Of a stretch of 64,000 bases of DNA, positions 48,102 through 60,112 are shown piece by piece; position 1 is the stretch's first letter; each line of letters opens with the position of its first letter. A program made the translations under genes and the position numbers. Below the pieces are notes generated by a model, which was given only the letters and a program-made list of their open reading frames with translations, was not told where the DNA came from and made no database searches. Location: positions 31,084 to 95,083 of the forward strand of contig JAKZJZ010000085.1 in the NCBI GenBank assembly GCA_022702705.1, in the 5' to 3' direction. Source of the stretch: Papilionanthe hookeriana x Papilionanthe teres. Its lineage: Eukaryota > Streptophyta > Magnoliopsida > Asparagales > Orchidaceae.

Positions 48102-49733
48102 TGACCCAACTCCACATAGTACGGTGCGTAATTTTAATTTTTTGTAACAAGTATATGATATATTCTTTTAATTAAGGGATTCTTGAAAATCAACGCGAGT
48201 ATACATATCGTTCGAGTAATACGTAGCTCAGTGGAGTCCACGATATTGATGACACAAGGAATATTTTAGAGGCTACGGACTTAGGATTATAGAAATCAAT
48301 CTGAGAATTACAAATAAATAAATTACCTATAAATGCTGATATGCAATCGATGATACTATGAAGTTTAAATTAAACTAGTTCTATTTAACAAATAACTAAT
48401 TTTTAAGTGAAGTTCGAATATATATAAGCAAAAGAATCTTTCTCCTTTGTTAAGATATTTAAGTGAATAGATAATTAGAATTAGTTTAAAATTGTGTTGT
48501 TGTACAAATAGGAGCATACCTATTCCTTACCCTTTGGTCCGGGCATAAAGAAAATTGACTATTCTTGTGATTCACGAATCTGCGGCTAGGTTGGAGGATG
48601 CGGCTCTCACTTAAGAGCTACCACGTTCCCCTCGCACGAGGGATAACATCTACACTTCAACACCCAAGCAGTAGGACCGAATTGAGAGTTTTAGTACGCC
48701 AGCTCTAAAATCTCTGATTCCTTAATGAATATTATTTCCCTATTTATTTGCACCTGCTTCAGGATTTTTGATCTCCTTGAATCTCGGATGTAGTTTTAAC
48801 TATAGTTGTCAAACTCAACGGATTTTAACTTTTGATTGGCGGATTGAAAGGAAATGAGGAATTAAGTAAACATTATCATAACTTCTTTTAAACTTTTATG
48901 GCACACTAATTTAGTATCATCTCACAAAAATATTAAAACTAGGAGAAAGACGAACAACTACTCAAGAATTCATGGAGAGGATGCAATAAAACTTGGATTT
49001 CATATAAAAGTAAAGTTCTACAAACTAAAGTAAATAAACACAACTTATCCTAAATTTCTCCCCCGAAAACTCCTTGAACTTCCTGCGAATCTCTTCCTTT
49101 TCTTAACGATCGTGGAGATTCTCCTTTGAAATGACAATGTAGAAGAGATCTCTCACTTCCCTTCCACTCTTACAATCATTCGAAGAACTCCTCTTGATAT
49201 CTCTCTTTGAACTCACTATTTAACACTTACTAATAACAATGGACACAAGTGAACTCTCTAACTGAACACTAAGTATCTATTAGAAGACTCTAATAGAACT
49301 TTTACGGACTCTTAGTGACTTTGAGGACTCCGAAAGGACATTTTTTTTTCTAAAAATGGTTCTTTTTTTAAAGTTGTTGAAAGTCTCGAGTTTTCAAAGA
49401 ATCCCTTCGAAAATCATCGACATTCGCGTATTTTGTGAAAAGAATTGATGATCCTCCATCGGTGGCCTCGAAGCTCCGCCGTCGGTGGCCTTCTAGAAAC
49501 AATGCATTAAAGCGGCACATCGTCGGCCTCGACCTCCACCGTCGAGCGCCACCAAGGTAATTTTCATAATTTAGCCATTTTGCTCCAAATTTGCTCCTTT
49601 TTGCATTTTTTGCTTCATTGTCCTTACATCTTCATACCTAGAGAAAAAACAAAAACACCATTCTTTACAGTGCAATATCATTAAAATCAGTATAAAATAC
49701 GCATGAAAATCTTTATATTTTTTCCTTGGGTCA
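48102..49733 (-). repeat. Element C 3' LTR (1.63 kb)
   Basis: Direct copy of 60,113-61,742. It has a GC-rich island at 49,450-49,560 in otherwise AT-rich sequence. The two LTRs are alike along their length but differ in short blocks. No gene is seen. Confidence 0.92.
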
Positions 49734-49777
49734 AAATCCCCTAAACTTAACTATTACTTGTCCTCTAGTAATCTTTA
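49734..49777 (-). promoter_or_regulatory. Element C polypurine tract and upstream motif
   Basis: On the minus strand: 'gaggacaagtaa' at about 49,765-49,776, then 'aagtttaggggatttt' ending next to the LTR terminus TGACCCAAGG. Same arrangement as in element D (9,411-9,443). Confidence 0.78.
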
Positions 49778-51085
49778 GTACTACTTAAAATTTATGATTT
49801 ATTGTGGTAAAGTTTTTTTAATTCAAAAATATTATAATTTTGATTTAAATAAATATTATAGCAAGAATTCTTAGAAAGATTTTCAAGTAATTAGATTAAT
49901 TACGGGTATAAAGGTTATCTAGTCATCGAAGTCTAGGTTATAGTTTATATTCATTTCGGGGAATTCTTATATGTTACAATATCAATTCACTTAGAATAGT
50001 CCAGATAGGAATTTCATGAGAATTCTATTAAGTAAAGAAACTAGTCATAAATATAAGTTCGAGTGCTTTTTAGTTTCCCTTTAGGTTAATCAAGTGAAGC
50101 GATTTTGATAAGACATTTCCTCGACTTCTCCTCACTTATTTTCTTTATTTGGAGTATTTTTCAATCCTTTTCTTTTTCTTTCTTTTTCTTTTTCAAGTGA
50201 GGATTACTATATCTGGATATGCTTTGTTAGTAATTTTGAACTTCACTCTTCTTTTCTAAATTTGAAACTTTCAAACATTTTTTTACCTTATATGTACTTT
50301 ATAGTTTTTACATCATTGAATCGATATTTTATTTGCAAACTAAATTCCTAAGATTCTTAATATTTAGAAATATAGTTTTCTTTACTTTAAATAATTAACT
50401 ATAGTCTTATCCTTTTATAATAAGTATATTAACCTACAAAATTAATTTTCATTACTAAAAATATTTCCTTGATTTTTCTATAATAGTGGCTAAAATCTAA
50501 ACATAATTATCTGAATTAAATTTTGTCACAAAAATCATATTATAATTTTTGAAAATATGTTATTTGAGAACATATAATAGTTAATGTTTTTCTCCCCTCC
50601 CCCAAACTTAATGTTTTCTATAATTGAACTAATACAGGGTGGAAAGAAAAATTCTAAATATAAAAAATTCACACCTTTGAACTTTAGGCATTTTTGTCTT
50701 TTTGAATTTTGCAGGCTCTTCTCAAAATATTCTTAACATCAACTGACCTGTAATATTAAAAACCTTTCTACACATATAGCAGTTTAGCAAATTTGTTGGG
50801 TTATGAAATTTTAAAACAAGTATTTAAATCTAAACATTAAACAACAAAAAATTAACTACACTACACAGGACATATGCATTTCGCAACAGAGAACAAACAG
50901 ATTACTATTTTAGACTATTCAGTTCAAAATTACTATTACAATCACAAATATCCAGAAATGAAAATGCAAACTACAAAACTAAATACATATCGAAGAAACA
51001 AAGCATAATCTACAGAATACAATAAAAATCAAAGTACAACAACAAAACTAAAATAAATAAATACAACACATCACTATCAGAAATC
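49778..51085 (-). other. Element C 3' non-coding region
   Basis: AT-rich, 1.3 kb, with no gene. On the minus strand a strong polypurine run 'aagtttgggggaggggaga' lies at 50,591-50,609, some 850 nt before the true PPT. A pyrimidine/TTTC-rich tract lies at 50,175-50,200. Confidence 0.6.
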
Positions 51086-52239
51086 TCAATCATCAAATTT
51101 CCATACAATGTCTTCATCACCCTGGTCAGCAAGAGGATTAGGTTGATATTGAGTATACCGGGGGCATTCTGGAAAAATCACATCAGGCTATCCTCTATAG
51201 TACCTGCTTTGAGCATCATAATATGCCATCTTAAAATCGAGAGTTCTACGAGAAGATACTCACTACCATGATTATTTCTTCTCTCCAAACCTTCAACCCT
51301 GTGATCAATTCTTTCTAATTTTTTATCCAAATGCTCAAAAATTTTTCGCTGCAAGGTCATGGCATTCATCAAATCATATAAGGTAGGGGGACTAGAGGTA
51401 GGAGGTCATAACTGTGAAGGAATGTATGTTACTAGTAGAAGGTGCCTTGCTCCTACTCCCGGTTCTCCATTCCTGTGGGATTCATAAGTCTTTATATTTT
51501 CTTTACTAATGGGTTTCATCGGATACCCATTCCTCATATCTCTCACTTCAGCTCCAAATAATTGACAAAGTCCATAAATTAGGCCAGGAAGCCCTAATTA
51601 TCCACTTGTCTCACTCTTTGTAGTGGCCATAATGTTCTTATAAATTATTCTCCCCACATTAATGCTTTTGTTGTTCTGAATACAGAAATTTAGAACAGCT
51701 CTCTCTCGAGACTTCATTGTGATGAGAGGTGGGTAACGAAGTCGAACAAATGAAATAATGCCATGCCTTAGCAGTGGCACTCATCATGGACAGTGGAAAG
51801 TTAATCCATTCACGATTTTTAATTTGTCAAACTCCTTTCCCATTAGTGAGAAAGTCAATAACATCGTTCAACGGACTCTCTATTGTTCTAAATGCTACAT
51901 ACTCACTAGAAAAATAATCATGAAGCTCGTAAAAACTGTTAATGTGGTTAGCATTAAAGTCGACGAAGAACCTGCCAGGTAGTTCATCCTCGAGTTGAGT
52001 CGAATTGGAGTAGAACTCTCTCACAACTTTGATAAGCGGCTATTTATTTGTTGTGTAGCAAAAGTTCTCCCATCCTCTCTTTTTGATAATTCGTTCCACC
52101 TACTTCCTCTATGATTTTTGAAAACTTGATCTTGGATACACTTCTTAATTTGAAAGATTAAACTATACCTCGATTGTGCTTTCGGGTTTATAAATTGAGT
52201 CTCGTCGTGTTCAAGTCTTCTCTTTTGTTGTGGAGCCAT
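51086..52239 (-). pseudogene. Element C post-pol ORFb, degenerate
   Basis: Start ATG at 52,239 (MAPQQKRRLEHDETQF), which matches the start position and wording of ORFb in E. After about 72 codons frames change; the next piece, at 51,827-52,024, has VREFYSNS and NSFYELHDYFSSEY, wording found in the large plant family often annotated as putative plant transposon protein (REFYAN ... INxFYGL). A coiled-coil-like charged segment is at 51,178-51,372 (HLDKKLERIDHRVEGLERR). The end reads FPECPRYTQYQPNPLADQG, an acidic short tail and TGA at 51,086-51,088. Role unknown; no transmembrane segment seen. Confidence 0.72.
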
Positions 52240-53065
52240 TGTTTAATCTATTAAAATCACAAAAATTCAAACTAATCTCCAAAATAATAATACAATCTAA
52301 ATCCACTTCCATGAATTCCTTCCAAGTCTTTTCTCCGCATTTTCAAATTTCCCAAAAATTTCTTAATGTGGAAAAGAAATTCATGGTGAAAATAAAAAAA
52401 ATTTACATAGGAGTGGCTGCCACCAAGGGAAGATGAAATCGATGTAAGAATTTTTTTGAAATCGCTACAAATAGCTATAAATCTATTAAGCCCTAGTTCA
52501 ATTTTTCGGGTAAAATGGGCAAGAAGATGATGAATAGTGGCATTTAACTGGTCAAAATCGCGGTTAAAAGGTATTTTTCACGATCTCGCCATCGGCGGGT
52601 CGTTCGCGCCGTCGGCGGTCTCTATTGAATTAAATTACAATACCCTAAGGAAAATGTGCGTCGGCGGCCTCGAGTGGTAATGTATCGGCGAGATTTTGAA
52701 AATTGATCATTTTTCGAATTTTTGCGATTTCGATCAATTTTAAGCCTCGTCGTCATCCATTCGATCATTTTAATCATATATCTCAGTGATTAAGTGATGT
52801 ATTAACACAAATAAACATACACACAACAAAACTTCACATTTATATATTAAATCCAAGTGTTTACAACACACAAGACATAACACTCATAAACGGTATTTTC
52901 TCGACACAAATCATTTAATCAAGAGGTCGCAATCAAACCACATCACACAAAATCTTTGAAGCAAAACATTTCGATCATTATCTCATCTATGCGAGATTAA
53001 AAAGCAACTATAACAAGCAAGCACAGCAAAGTTCAAATCAAACATAACATAAGAAACAAATAAGC
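52240..53065 (-). other. Element C spacer between ORFa and ORFb
   Basis: AT-rich, with a GC-rich island at 52,590-52,690 (repeated 'cgtcggcgg'-like words). The ORFb leader at 52,240-52,460 shares 'ttcatggtgaaaat' with the leaders in D and E. Confidence 0.6.
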
Positions 53066-54231
53066 AAATCAATTCTCTTACTCTTCGAAAAGATAAATGT
53101 TTGGTTTCACTCTCGATATCACCCATTGCTTGAACGAACAAGCATGTTATAAAAAGGTCTGAATGGGAATTCTTCAATTGAATTTCATCAATCCATCCCA
53201 TCTTCTTCATTAAGCATATCAGGCTCACTTCAAATTTTCCAGTATGATCAAAATGGTATTTCATCCTCCAATGTGATATGATCGAAAAGAAATCGATGTG
53301 TTGATGCTTGTATATCATTAAATTTTATTTTTATTTCTAGATTCTTGATTCGGTGTAAGATCATCGGTACTACAGTCCACTACGGTTGAATAAGAACAAA
53401 ATTCTATGATGCTTGAGCCATAATCACGCCGTGTCATTCTCCTCATCTGTGAAATTTTAGGAACATACGAGTTGGGTGTAAGGTTTCTAGGGTAACAATA
53501 TTTTCTCCCAAATCTCGTACGAAACTTGGAAAACAAACTACAAATTGAAAAGATTGGTGAGATATCAAGCCTTTGTGATGATCCTTGAACGATTAGTCAA
53601 ACACGAGACTTCATTAATTGATCAATATCGATGAGCCCATCATTTGAATGTGATGATTCGAAATTTCACTTTCTTTTGTGTCCTTGCTGATTTTCATCGT
53701 CGGTAATAACTTAGCAGATATAAAAGTGCTAACTCTTTGAAATAGGATATAAAAGTGTTGCAGAAAAATTAACGTACCCGTTTTTTAACTTCCCAGTCAT
53801 TGGTTTCATCCGTCAAATATTGGTATATTTCATTCATATTGTCTCTCGTCGGCATGAAATTTAAATAGTGGCGGACAAGAACATTCTCGAGAACATATAT
53901 AATTCATTAATTCTTCCATAATTGAATGTTATCCACCTACCTCGCACATAGACACTTGCTTTGGTGAAGTTCCATATGAAGTGGCGTGAATTCACTTAAC
54001 CGTGAACGGCCCCACTACGAGCGTCCATGTAGCAAAATGCCTGCCATCTTAGCAAGCCACTGATCATTTCCTTGATTGGTGACAAGAATTGCTTAATCCT
54101 ACGTGAATCCTCTTTCCTTGATTGGCTTTCTCTTAGACATCACCTTATTGAAAAGTCGCTGCGCCTCGGCACTGACAAACTTTCTCCAGTTGTAAACTTG
54201 AAATATAGGGTAATCTACAATTGTAGGCCAT
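53066..54231 (-). pseudogene. Element C post-pol ORFa, degenerate
   Basis: Likely start ATG at 54,231 (MAYNCRL), followed in another frame by KFVSAEAQRLFNKVM and IKERGFT. Then come LISGLLRWQAFCYMD and VYVRGRWITFNYGRINELY, which fit the putative plant transposon protein pattern (FVRGKxVxFDxxxINxFY). The C-terminal end has the PFYN motif near 53,150 that aligns with PFYQ of ORFa in E. The 3' limit is uncertain because frames change near 53,100. It is related to ORFb of the same element, so the two look like an old duplication. Function unknown. Confidence 0.68.
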
Positions 54232-54640
54232 TAGAGAGGAATTGAAAGGGGTTTTCATTTATTTTGGGAAGTTGGAGTGTTTAGAAACGATCCATAGGAG
54301 TTTATAAGGGATAGATCGCTAAAAACAGCCAAAATCTGCCATTTGAGCTCGAAAAAGCGCCACTCGGCGATCCGGGTCAATACCCAGGCCTCGAAGGAGG
54401 CGTCGGCGGGCACGCCGCAATTAAATTACAGGGCTCTCGAAAAACCCGCCATCGGCGATGTCGAGCGCACCGTTGGCGCCTAGGCAAAAATTTGCACATT
54501 ACGCCGTGGTCAAATATGTTCCAAATTTTCTCTGTGGATCTAAATTCTTGATAATCAAAGGTCGAAATACAAGTAGTAGAATTCAATATTACTACAAGTA
54601 ACAAAAAACTCGAACAAACACACAAACATATAAAGATAGC
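54232..54640 (-). other. Element C spacer between pol and ORFa
   Basis: Non-coding, with a GC-rich island at 54,355-54,490. An 82-codon open frame at 54,377-54,625 simply runs out of pol into this island; I do not count it as a gene. Confidence 0.55.
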
Positions 54641-55985
54641 TATGGGTTGCCTCCCATAAAGCGCTTAGTTTAACATCGTCAGTTTGACCTATTCAGGTGT
54701 TATTCAAGTTGACTAAGCATTAAAACCTCTTTACAATTTGGTCTTTTACCCTCAAAATATGATTTTAATCTATATCCATTCACTTTAAATCTATTCCCGA
54801 GTTTTCGATCTTCATTTTCACGCAGCTCCATAAGTGTAAACCCACGAGTCGCGGTAAAGGGTCTAACCAACGAGACTTGAACTTCCCGAAATAATTTCAA
54901 CCTTGTAATGTAAAGCAGAAACTTCTTGTCACAGTTCAAATTTCTTAGGATTTAATCTTGGAGTCATGCATTAACTTCAGTATTTACTTATAAATTTTGT
55001 TGTTATCGTAAGATTCATTTCTTAATTCTTCAAATTCATTCAATTGCAACAATCTCTTCTTACCAGCATTTTTCAAATTACAGTTGAATTATTTAATTGC
55101 CTAATATGCTTTATGCTCCAATTCTGCGATGGCAACCAAAGTTTTCCTTATATAAACTATAGCAAGAATTCATGCAAATAAGAGAGAGTTTTTTTTATAA
55201 GCGATCCTGTATGCCAAAATGCGGTATCTAGTCTCGTAGACCAATCTACTCTACTAGGATTTGACCTTTTCTAAAATTTGTTTGATCTCACGATTATAAA
55301 CCTGCATTAAACCACTAGTTTGAGGTTGATAGGTAGTAGAGAATCCATGAAAAATATTAAATTTTTCTGCTAATCTTTGAATTCATTTATTCCTAAAATG
55401 GGATCCTCCGTTAGTGATAATCACTCTCGGCATTCCGTATCTTGTGAAAATGTTTTCTTGAAACACTTTTAGTATCACAACGAGGTAAGGCTTGTGCTTC
55501 AATCCACTTTTGTTACATAATCAAATGCAATTAAAATATATAAGTTCCCGAATGAAGGAATAAATGAGTCTATGAAATCTAATCCCCAAACATAAAAAAT
55601 TTCTACTTCTAACATAAAATTCAGAGGCATTTCATTTCTTAGATATATTACGTACTCGCTTGGCATCTATCACAAGTTTTGATATATGCAATAACATTTC
55701 TAAAAAGAGTAGGCAAATAAAATCTAGCTTGCAAAATTTTATGCGCAGTTTTGTCAATGACAAAATGTCCTCCAAATTCAGAATCGTGGCATTTATGAAT
55801 AATCTGTTCAATTTCTTCATAAGGCACAACTCTCCTAATAATAAGATCATTACATTGCTTATATAAATATGGTTCGTCCCAAAAATATGCTTTTGCATTA
55901 TGAATGAATTTTTTTTGTTGGTGTGAAGTTAGCATAGGTGGCAAAATACTAAACAACATATAGTTAACAATATCGATATACCAAG
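54641..55985 (-). pseudogene. Element C integrase, broken
   Basis: The zinc-binding HHCC region at 55,660-55,800 is complete: CHDSEFGGHFVIDKTAHKIL, then YIKTCDRCQ. The core follows at 55,100-55,620, with VWGLDFIDSF (first catalytic D present in LDF), ITNGGSHF in place of the usual SDGGTHF, and TTYQPQTSGL. The C-terminal domain at 54,700-54,939 has LLYITRLKLF and VRPF where GPF is normal, so that motif is mutated. Frameshifts separate the domains. Confidence 0.85.
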
Positions 55986-56560
55986 GTATTTTCCACTCAT
56001 TTATATTATAAAGTTTTCATCGAAGCGCACATGTTCATTGTCGATATCAGATGATTCATGATATTCCAGTCTTGACAAATGATCAGTAATTTGATTGTCA
56101 GTACCTTTTCTATCAATCACAACAAAATTGAATTCTTGCATTAAAAGTACCCATCTAATTAATCTAGGTTTAGTATCCTTCTTTTGCATCAGATATTTAA
56201 TAGTGGAGTGATTGGTATGCACTCATTTAGTTCTAATTAAATATGATCTAAATTTATCAAAAAGCATACACAATAATGATAACTCTTTTTCACTAACTGT
56301 ATAGTTAATATGAACATCATTAAGAGTTACTGTATGTTATAACTTTAAAAAATTATCATATCTTTGACCCAAGAGCTTGCTCAATAGCATAATCAACATA
56401 AATGAAATTAATTCAAGTGGTTTCTCCCAATTAGGTGAAACTATTACAGGTGTTGTGATTAATTTTTCCTTTAATAACTTAAAGGCACTCAAGTAGTCTT
56501 CGAAAAATTCAAAATTCTTATCTTTTTCTAAAAGTTGGCATAGAGGTTTAGTAATTTTTG
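55986..56560 (-). pseudogene. Element C RNase H, broken
   Basis: The C-terminal part at 56,001-56,222 reads HTNHSTIKYLMQKKDTKPRL, then IRWVLLMQEFNFVVIDRKG and DHLSRLEYH, the RNase H end that precedes integrase in Athila elements. The N-terminal part above 56,230 is shifted in frame. Confidence 0.82.
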
Positions 56561-57490
56561 AAAAATCTTTAATATAGCGCATGTAGAACCAGCATGTCCA
56601 AGAAAACTTTTACCCCACTCACTGTAGTAGGAGGTGATAATTTAGCTATTACTTGAATTTTTGCAGTTTTACTTCCATGACATTTTTTGAAATTTTATGC
56701 CCTAATACAATTCCTCCTCTGACCATAAAATTGACATTTCTCCCAATTTTAAATTTAAGTTAGTTCTTTCGCAGAGCTCCAAAACTTTTTCAAGATGATT
56801 TAAGCATGCATCAAATGATGTTCCAAACTTAGAGAAATCATCCATAAATACTTCTATTCCATTATCACTTAACTTACTAAAGAAAGACATCATACATCTC
56901 TGGAATATTGCAGGTGCATTACATAGTCCTTCTTCGAAAAGCAAAAGTTCCATAGGACTAGTAAATGTTGTTTTCTCTTGATCCTCAGGAGCAATAAGTA
57001 TTTCATGGTAACCGGTATATCCATCCAGAAAGTAGTAATACTTGTGTCCAGCAAGTCTATTCAACATTTGGTCTCTGAAAAGGAAGAGGAAAGTGATCTT
57101 TTTGGGTGGCGACATTTAATTTTTGATAGTCAATACAAATACACCAAAGAAACTTGTCTGATAGGTATTAATTCATTATTTCATTTACTTCGACAATCAC
57201 TCTTCCTTTCTTAGGAATACAATGAATTGGAAGTACCCAAGTACTATCCGAAATAGGATATATAATTCCAGCATTCAACCATTTTAAAATCTCTTTTTTT
57301 TTACTACATCTTTCATAATAAGGTTCAATCTCTTTTGTGGATCAATACTTGGTTTAAGTTCTTCATTTAATAAAATTTTGTGCATACAAATCGAAAGACT
57401 AATTCCTTTAATATCAGCTAAATTCCAACCAAAAGCTTTTTATATCTTTTTAATGTATCCGTTAAATTTTGTTCTTGAATTTCATTTAAG
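56561..57490 (-). pseudogene. Element C reverse transcriptase, broken
   Basis: N-terminal blocks at 57,250-57,480: NLTDTLKRYKK, then GIIYPISDSTWV-like wording across frames. The open piece at 56,702-57,115 holds YYFLDGYTGYHEILIAPED, QEKTTFTSP, GLCNAPAIFQRCMM and the catalytic loop IEVFMDDFSKFG; both aspartates of the YxDD-type motif (FMDD) are present. This is Athila wording. Stops and shifts lie before 57,115 and after 56,702. Confidence 0.88.
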
Positions 57491-57744
57491 TGCGAGGACA
57501 GTGCGGTAATGTTGAAAAATTTCCTAAAAATATATATTTCAAATGATTTTGGATGATTTTTAATTCAATTTCAGGGGTTTTTACAATAGATGGAATTAAT
57601 GTTTCATTTTACAGTGTTGTTGAATTGAGCATTTGAAATTTCTCCTGAATATAATCAGCTTCTTCGCTTTCATTTTCATCATAATTATCTTTTTCTATAT
57701 TTTCTTTGTCTTCCTAATTTTCCTTGAAAATATTATCTTTTCAG
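57491..57744 (-). other. Element C protease-RT spacer
   Basis: About 250 bp of decayed polyprotein sequence with an acidic stretch. No domain recognised. Confidence 0.5.
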
Positions 57745-58300
57745 ATAATCACATATGTCCAATATGAAACATTCATCACCTTTTTCTATTGAAGGATATT
57801 TCATTGACTTTGAGATGTTAAAGGTTACTTCTTGATCATTTACTCTCACTGTCAACTCTCCTTTTCAAACATCTATCATTGCTCTTCCTATAGCTAGGAA
57901 TGGTATTCCTAAAATGATTGGTATTTCTTTATCTTCTTCCATATCTAAAATGATAAAGTCCACAGGAAAAATAAACTTATCGGCCTTGACGGGCATCTTA
58001 CATAACTCCTTTAAGATGTGTAATAGATGTCCAATGCTTGTAGAGTTACGAGAAGTTGGTATAATCTCTCCAATTCTAACCTTTTAAAAAGTTGATAGAG
58101 GCATCAAATTTATTCTAGCTCCCCAATCACATAATGCTGTACAGAATTTTCACCAATAGCACACGAGATAGTGAAACTACCCGGGATCTTTAAATTTTTT
58201 AGGAAGCTTTCTTTGAATTATAGCACTCTTCTTTGAGTGCAACGGTCTCATGATCTAGTAACTTCTTCTTTTCGCTAAGTATATCCTCCATAAATTTAAC
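57745..58300 (-). pseudogene. Element C aspartic protease, broken
   Basis: From 58,300 downwards: MEDILSEKKKLLDHETVALK, a PGSFTISCAIG-like block, then CDWGARINLM at about 58,110-58,140, where the retropepsin loop of Athila (CDLGASINLMP) is expected, so the catalytic D is kept. KADKFIFPVDF at about 57,960 and FVILDMEEDKEIPIILGIPF at 57,890-57,965 follow, the latter ending in the ILGxPF signature. Frame changes occur between the blocks. Confidence 0.8.
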
Positions 58301-59960
58301 ATAATCGAGCAATTGTTCTGACTTCAACAAAAAGAATAAGTATTGACAATTTTTTCAAAATTTCTAAGAATTTAGCAAATCATTTTCCTTTATCTTGTTG
58401 CTTTAGTCTTTGAGGAAATGGTGGTGGAGGTTTTTCAACAGTAATTTTCATAGGCTTTAGAGGAAAATCAGGATATAAACTTTTGTTTTCTTCTTTAGTT
58501 TCTTCTCTTTCCTTTTCAACTACAATTTCTTTTTGAACTCTTGTTTCCAACTCTTTTCCACTTCTCAGTTGAATAGCCTTAATTTGTTATTTTCCATGAT
58601 CTTTAGGATTTACTTCAACATTTCTAGGTAAAGTTCCAACAGTGTGCTTGGTACGATGTGATTTGCCTGATTGGTTTTCTATGTTTTAATAGTAGCTCCT
58701 TGACTTTGTAATTGATTACCCTTATTGAAGCTATTTCTTCCATAGATAACTTCTTCTCCTTAAATTATGAATTATTATTAAAACCTGGTGGATTAGAAAG
58801 TCTATAATTCGGAGTGCTTTGGTTGTTTATATTTTCTAATGGGTTTACGGATTGTATCCCCACTTGAGGATTAGAGGATTTGCATTACACTTGGTTATTC
58901 CAATTAAAGTTTGGATGATTTTTCCGGCTTTGGATTATAATAGTTTGAATAAGGGTTATTTTTCCTATTATTTATTAAATTTATAGTTTCATATAGAAGA
59001 TTACGCATCTACAATTTGTCCTAATGAATTTTCTTCTAACAACGGAAGGTGGTGTTTGAGAATGATTCATTCATTATTAAATCTATTTTCTTTAAAAGAG
59101 CGATGGTGAGAAACTATCATAGTTAAAGCATTAGAATCATGAACAACGGCTACTCTCTTAGAAGTTTACCCTTTGTTGAGGGCCATTGAAAATTATTGAT
59201 AGCCATTTCTTCCATTAATGCATAGGCTTCTACAAAAGGTTTAGACATTAGTGATCCATAAAACGCTTAAACGCCAATAATGAATCTAAGAGATTCTACT
59301 AATCCATTATAAAATGTTTTAATAATTAACCAATATGGTAAAGCATGATGTGTACATTTCCTAAGAAGTTCTTTAAATCTTTCCCAAGATTCATATATCG
59401 ATTCTCCCTCATATTGAATGAAAGATGTTATATCATTTCTAAGCTTAGCAATCTTAGATGGTGGAAAATATTTCGATAAAGAAGTTTTGTAGAAGTTCTC
59501 CCCAAGTTCTAATAGATCAGGTTGCTAACGAATTTAACCGAAGCCTTAGCCTTATCCATTAATGAAAAAGGAAAAAATTCTAAGTACGACGGCAGCATCA
59601 GACACTCGTAAATCTAACCGTAGCACAAAGTTCTAAGAAACTTGCTAGATGTAAATTAGGATCTTCATTTGAAGTTCCACCAAATTGATTATTTTATGCC
59701 ATTTGGATAATTGCAGGTTTAAGCTCAAATGAATTATGGCTACATCAGGATTTTGGATAGTTAAGTGAATTTCATCTAATGTAGGGTTAGCGTAATCTCT
59801 TAATGGTCTAAATTGATATTCATTTTATTCTTTGGTTGTTTATGTTGTTTTGGAAATTTGTTTCATAATTTAGAGGTTCTTTTCTTAGTTTTCTAATTCT
59901 TATTTTACCAGTGCGTTCTAATTCTAAATCGTAGGGTATAAGATTTTCAGAACCAAATTT
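58301..59960 (-). pseudogene. Element C gag, broken
   Basis: Near 59,950 the frame opens with LELERTGKIRIRKLRKEPLN. At about 59,640-59,710 comes FELKPAIIQMA, NNQFGGTSNEDPNLHLASFL and ELCATV, the diagnostic start of Athila gag cores. FFLFH/PFSL, WGELLQNFF and FNMRENRYM-like blocks follow at 59,370-59,600, then a FYNGL/E block, and a basic C-terminal part with LSNPPGFNNNS at about 58,760-58,800. No intact zinc knuckle was found. Many stops interrupt it. Confidence 0.8.
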
Positions 59961-60092
59961 ACGCATACAATCAAAATCAGTACACAGCAAAATAGTTAAC
60001 TAAATAAGTTGCAATTATATTAAAAATATTTCTAACAGTCATAAATCGTCGTACTCACAGTATATTATATTAGAATATATTATTCGGGTATA
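59961..60092 (-). other. Element C leader between PBS and gag
   Basis: AT-rich, non-coding, about 130 bp. The gag start codon cannot be fixed. Confidence 0.5.
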
Positions 60093-60110
60093 TTCCCGGC
60101 AACGGTGCCA
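60093..60110 (-). promoter_or_regulatory. Element C primer-binding site (tRNA-Asp type)
   Basis: Minus-strand sequence tggcaccgttgccgggaa, two bases after the LTR end. It fits the tggcgccgttgccgggga type used by Athila elements with only small differences. Confidence 0.88.
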
Positions 60111-60112
60111 CT

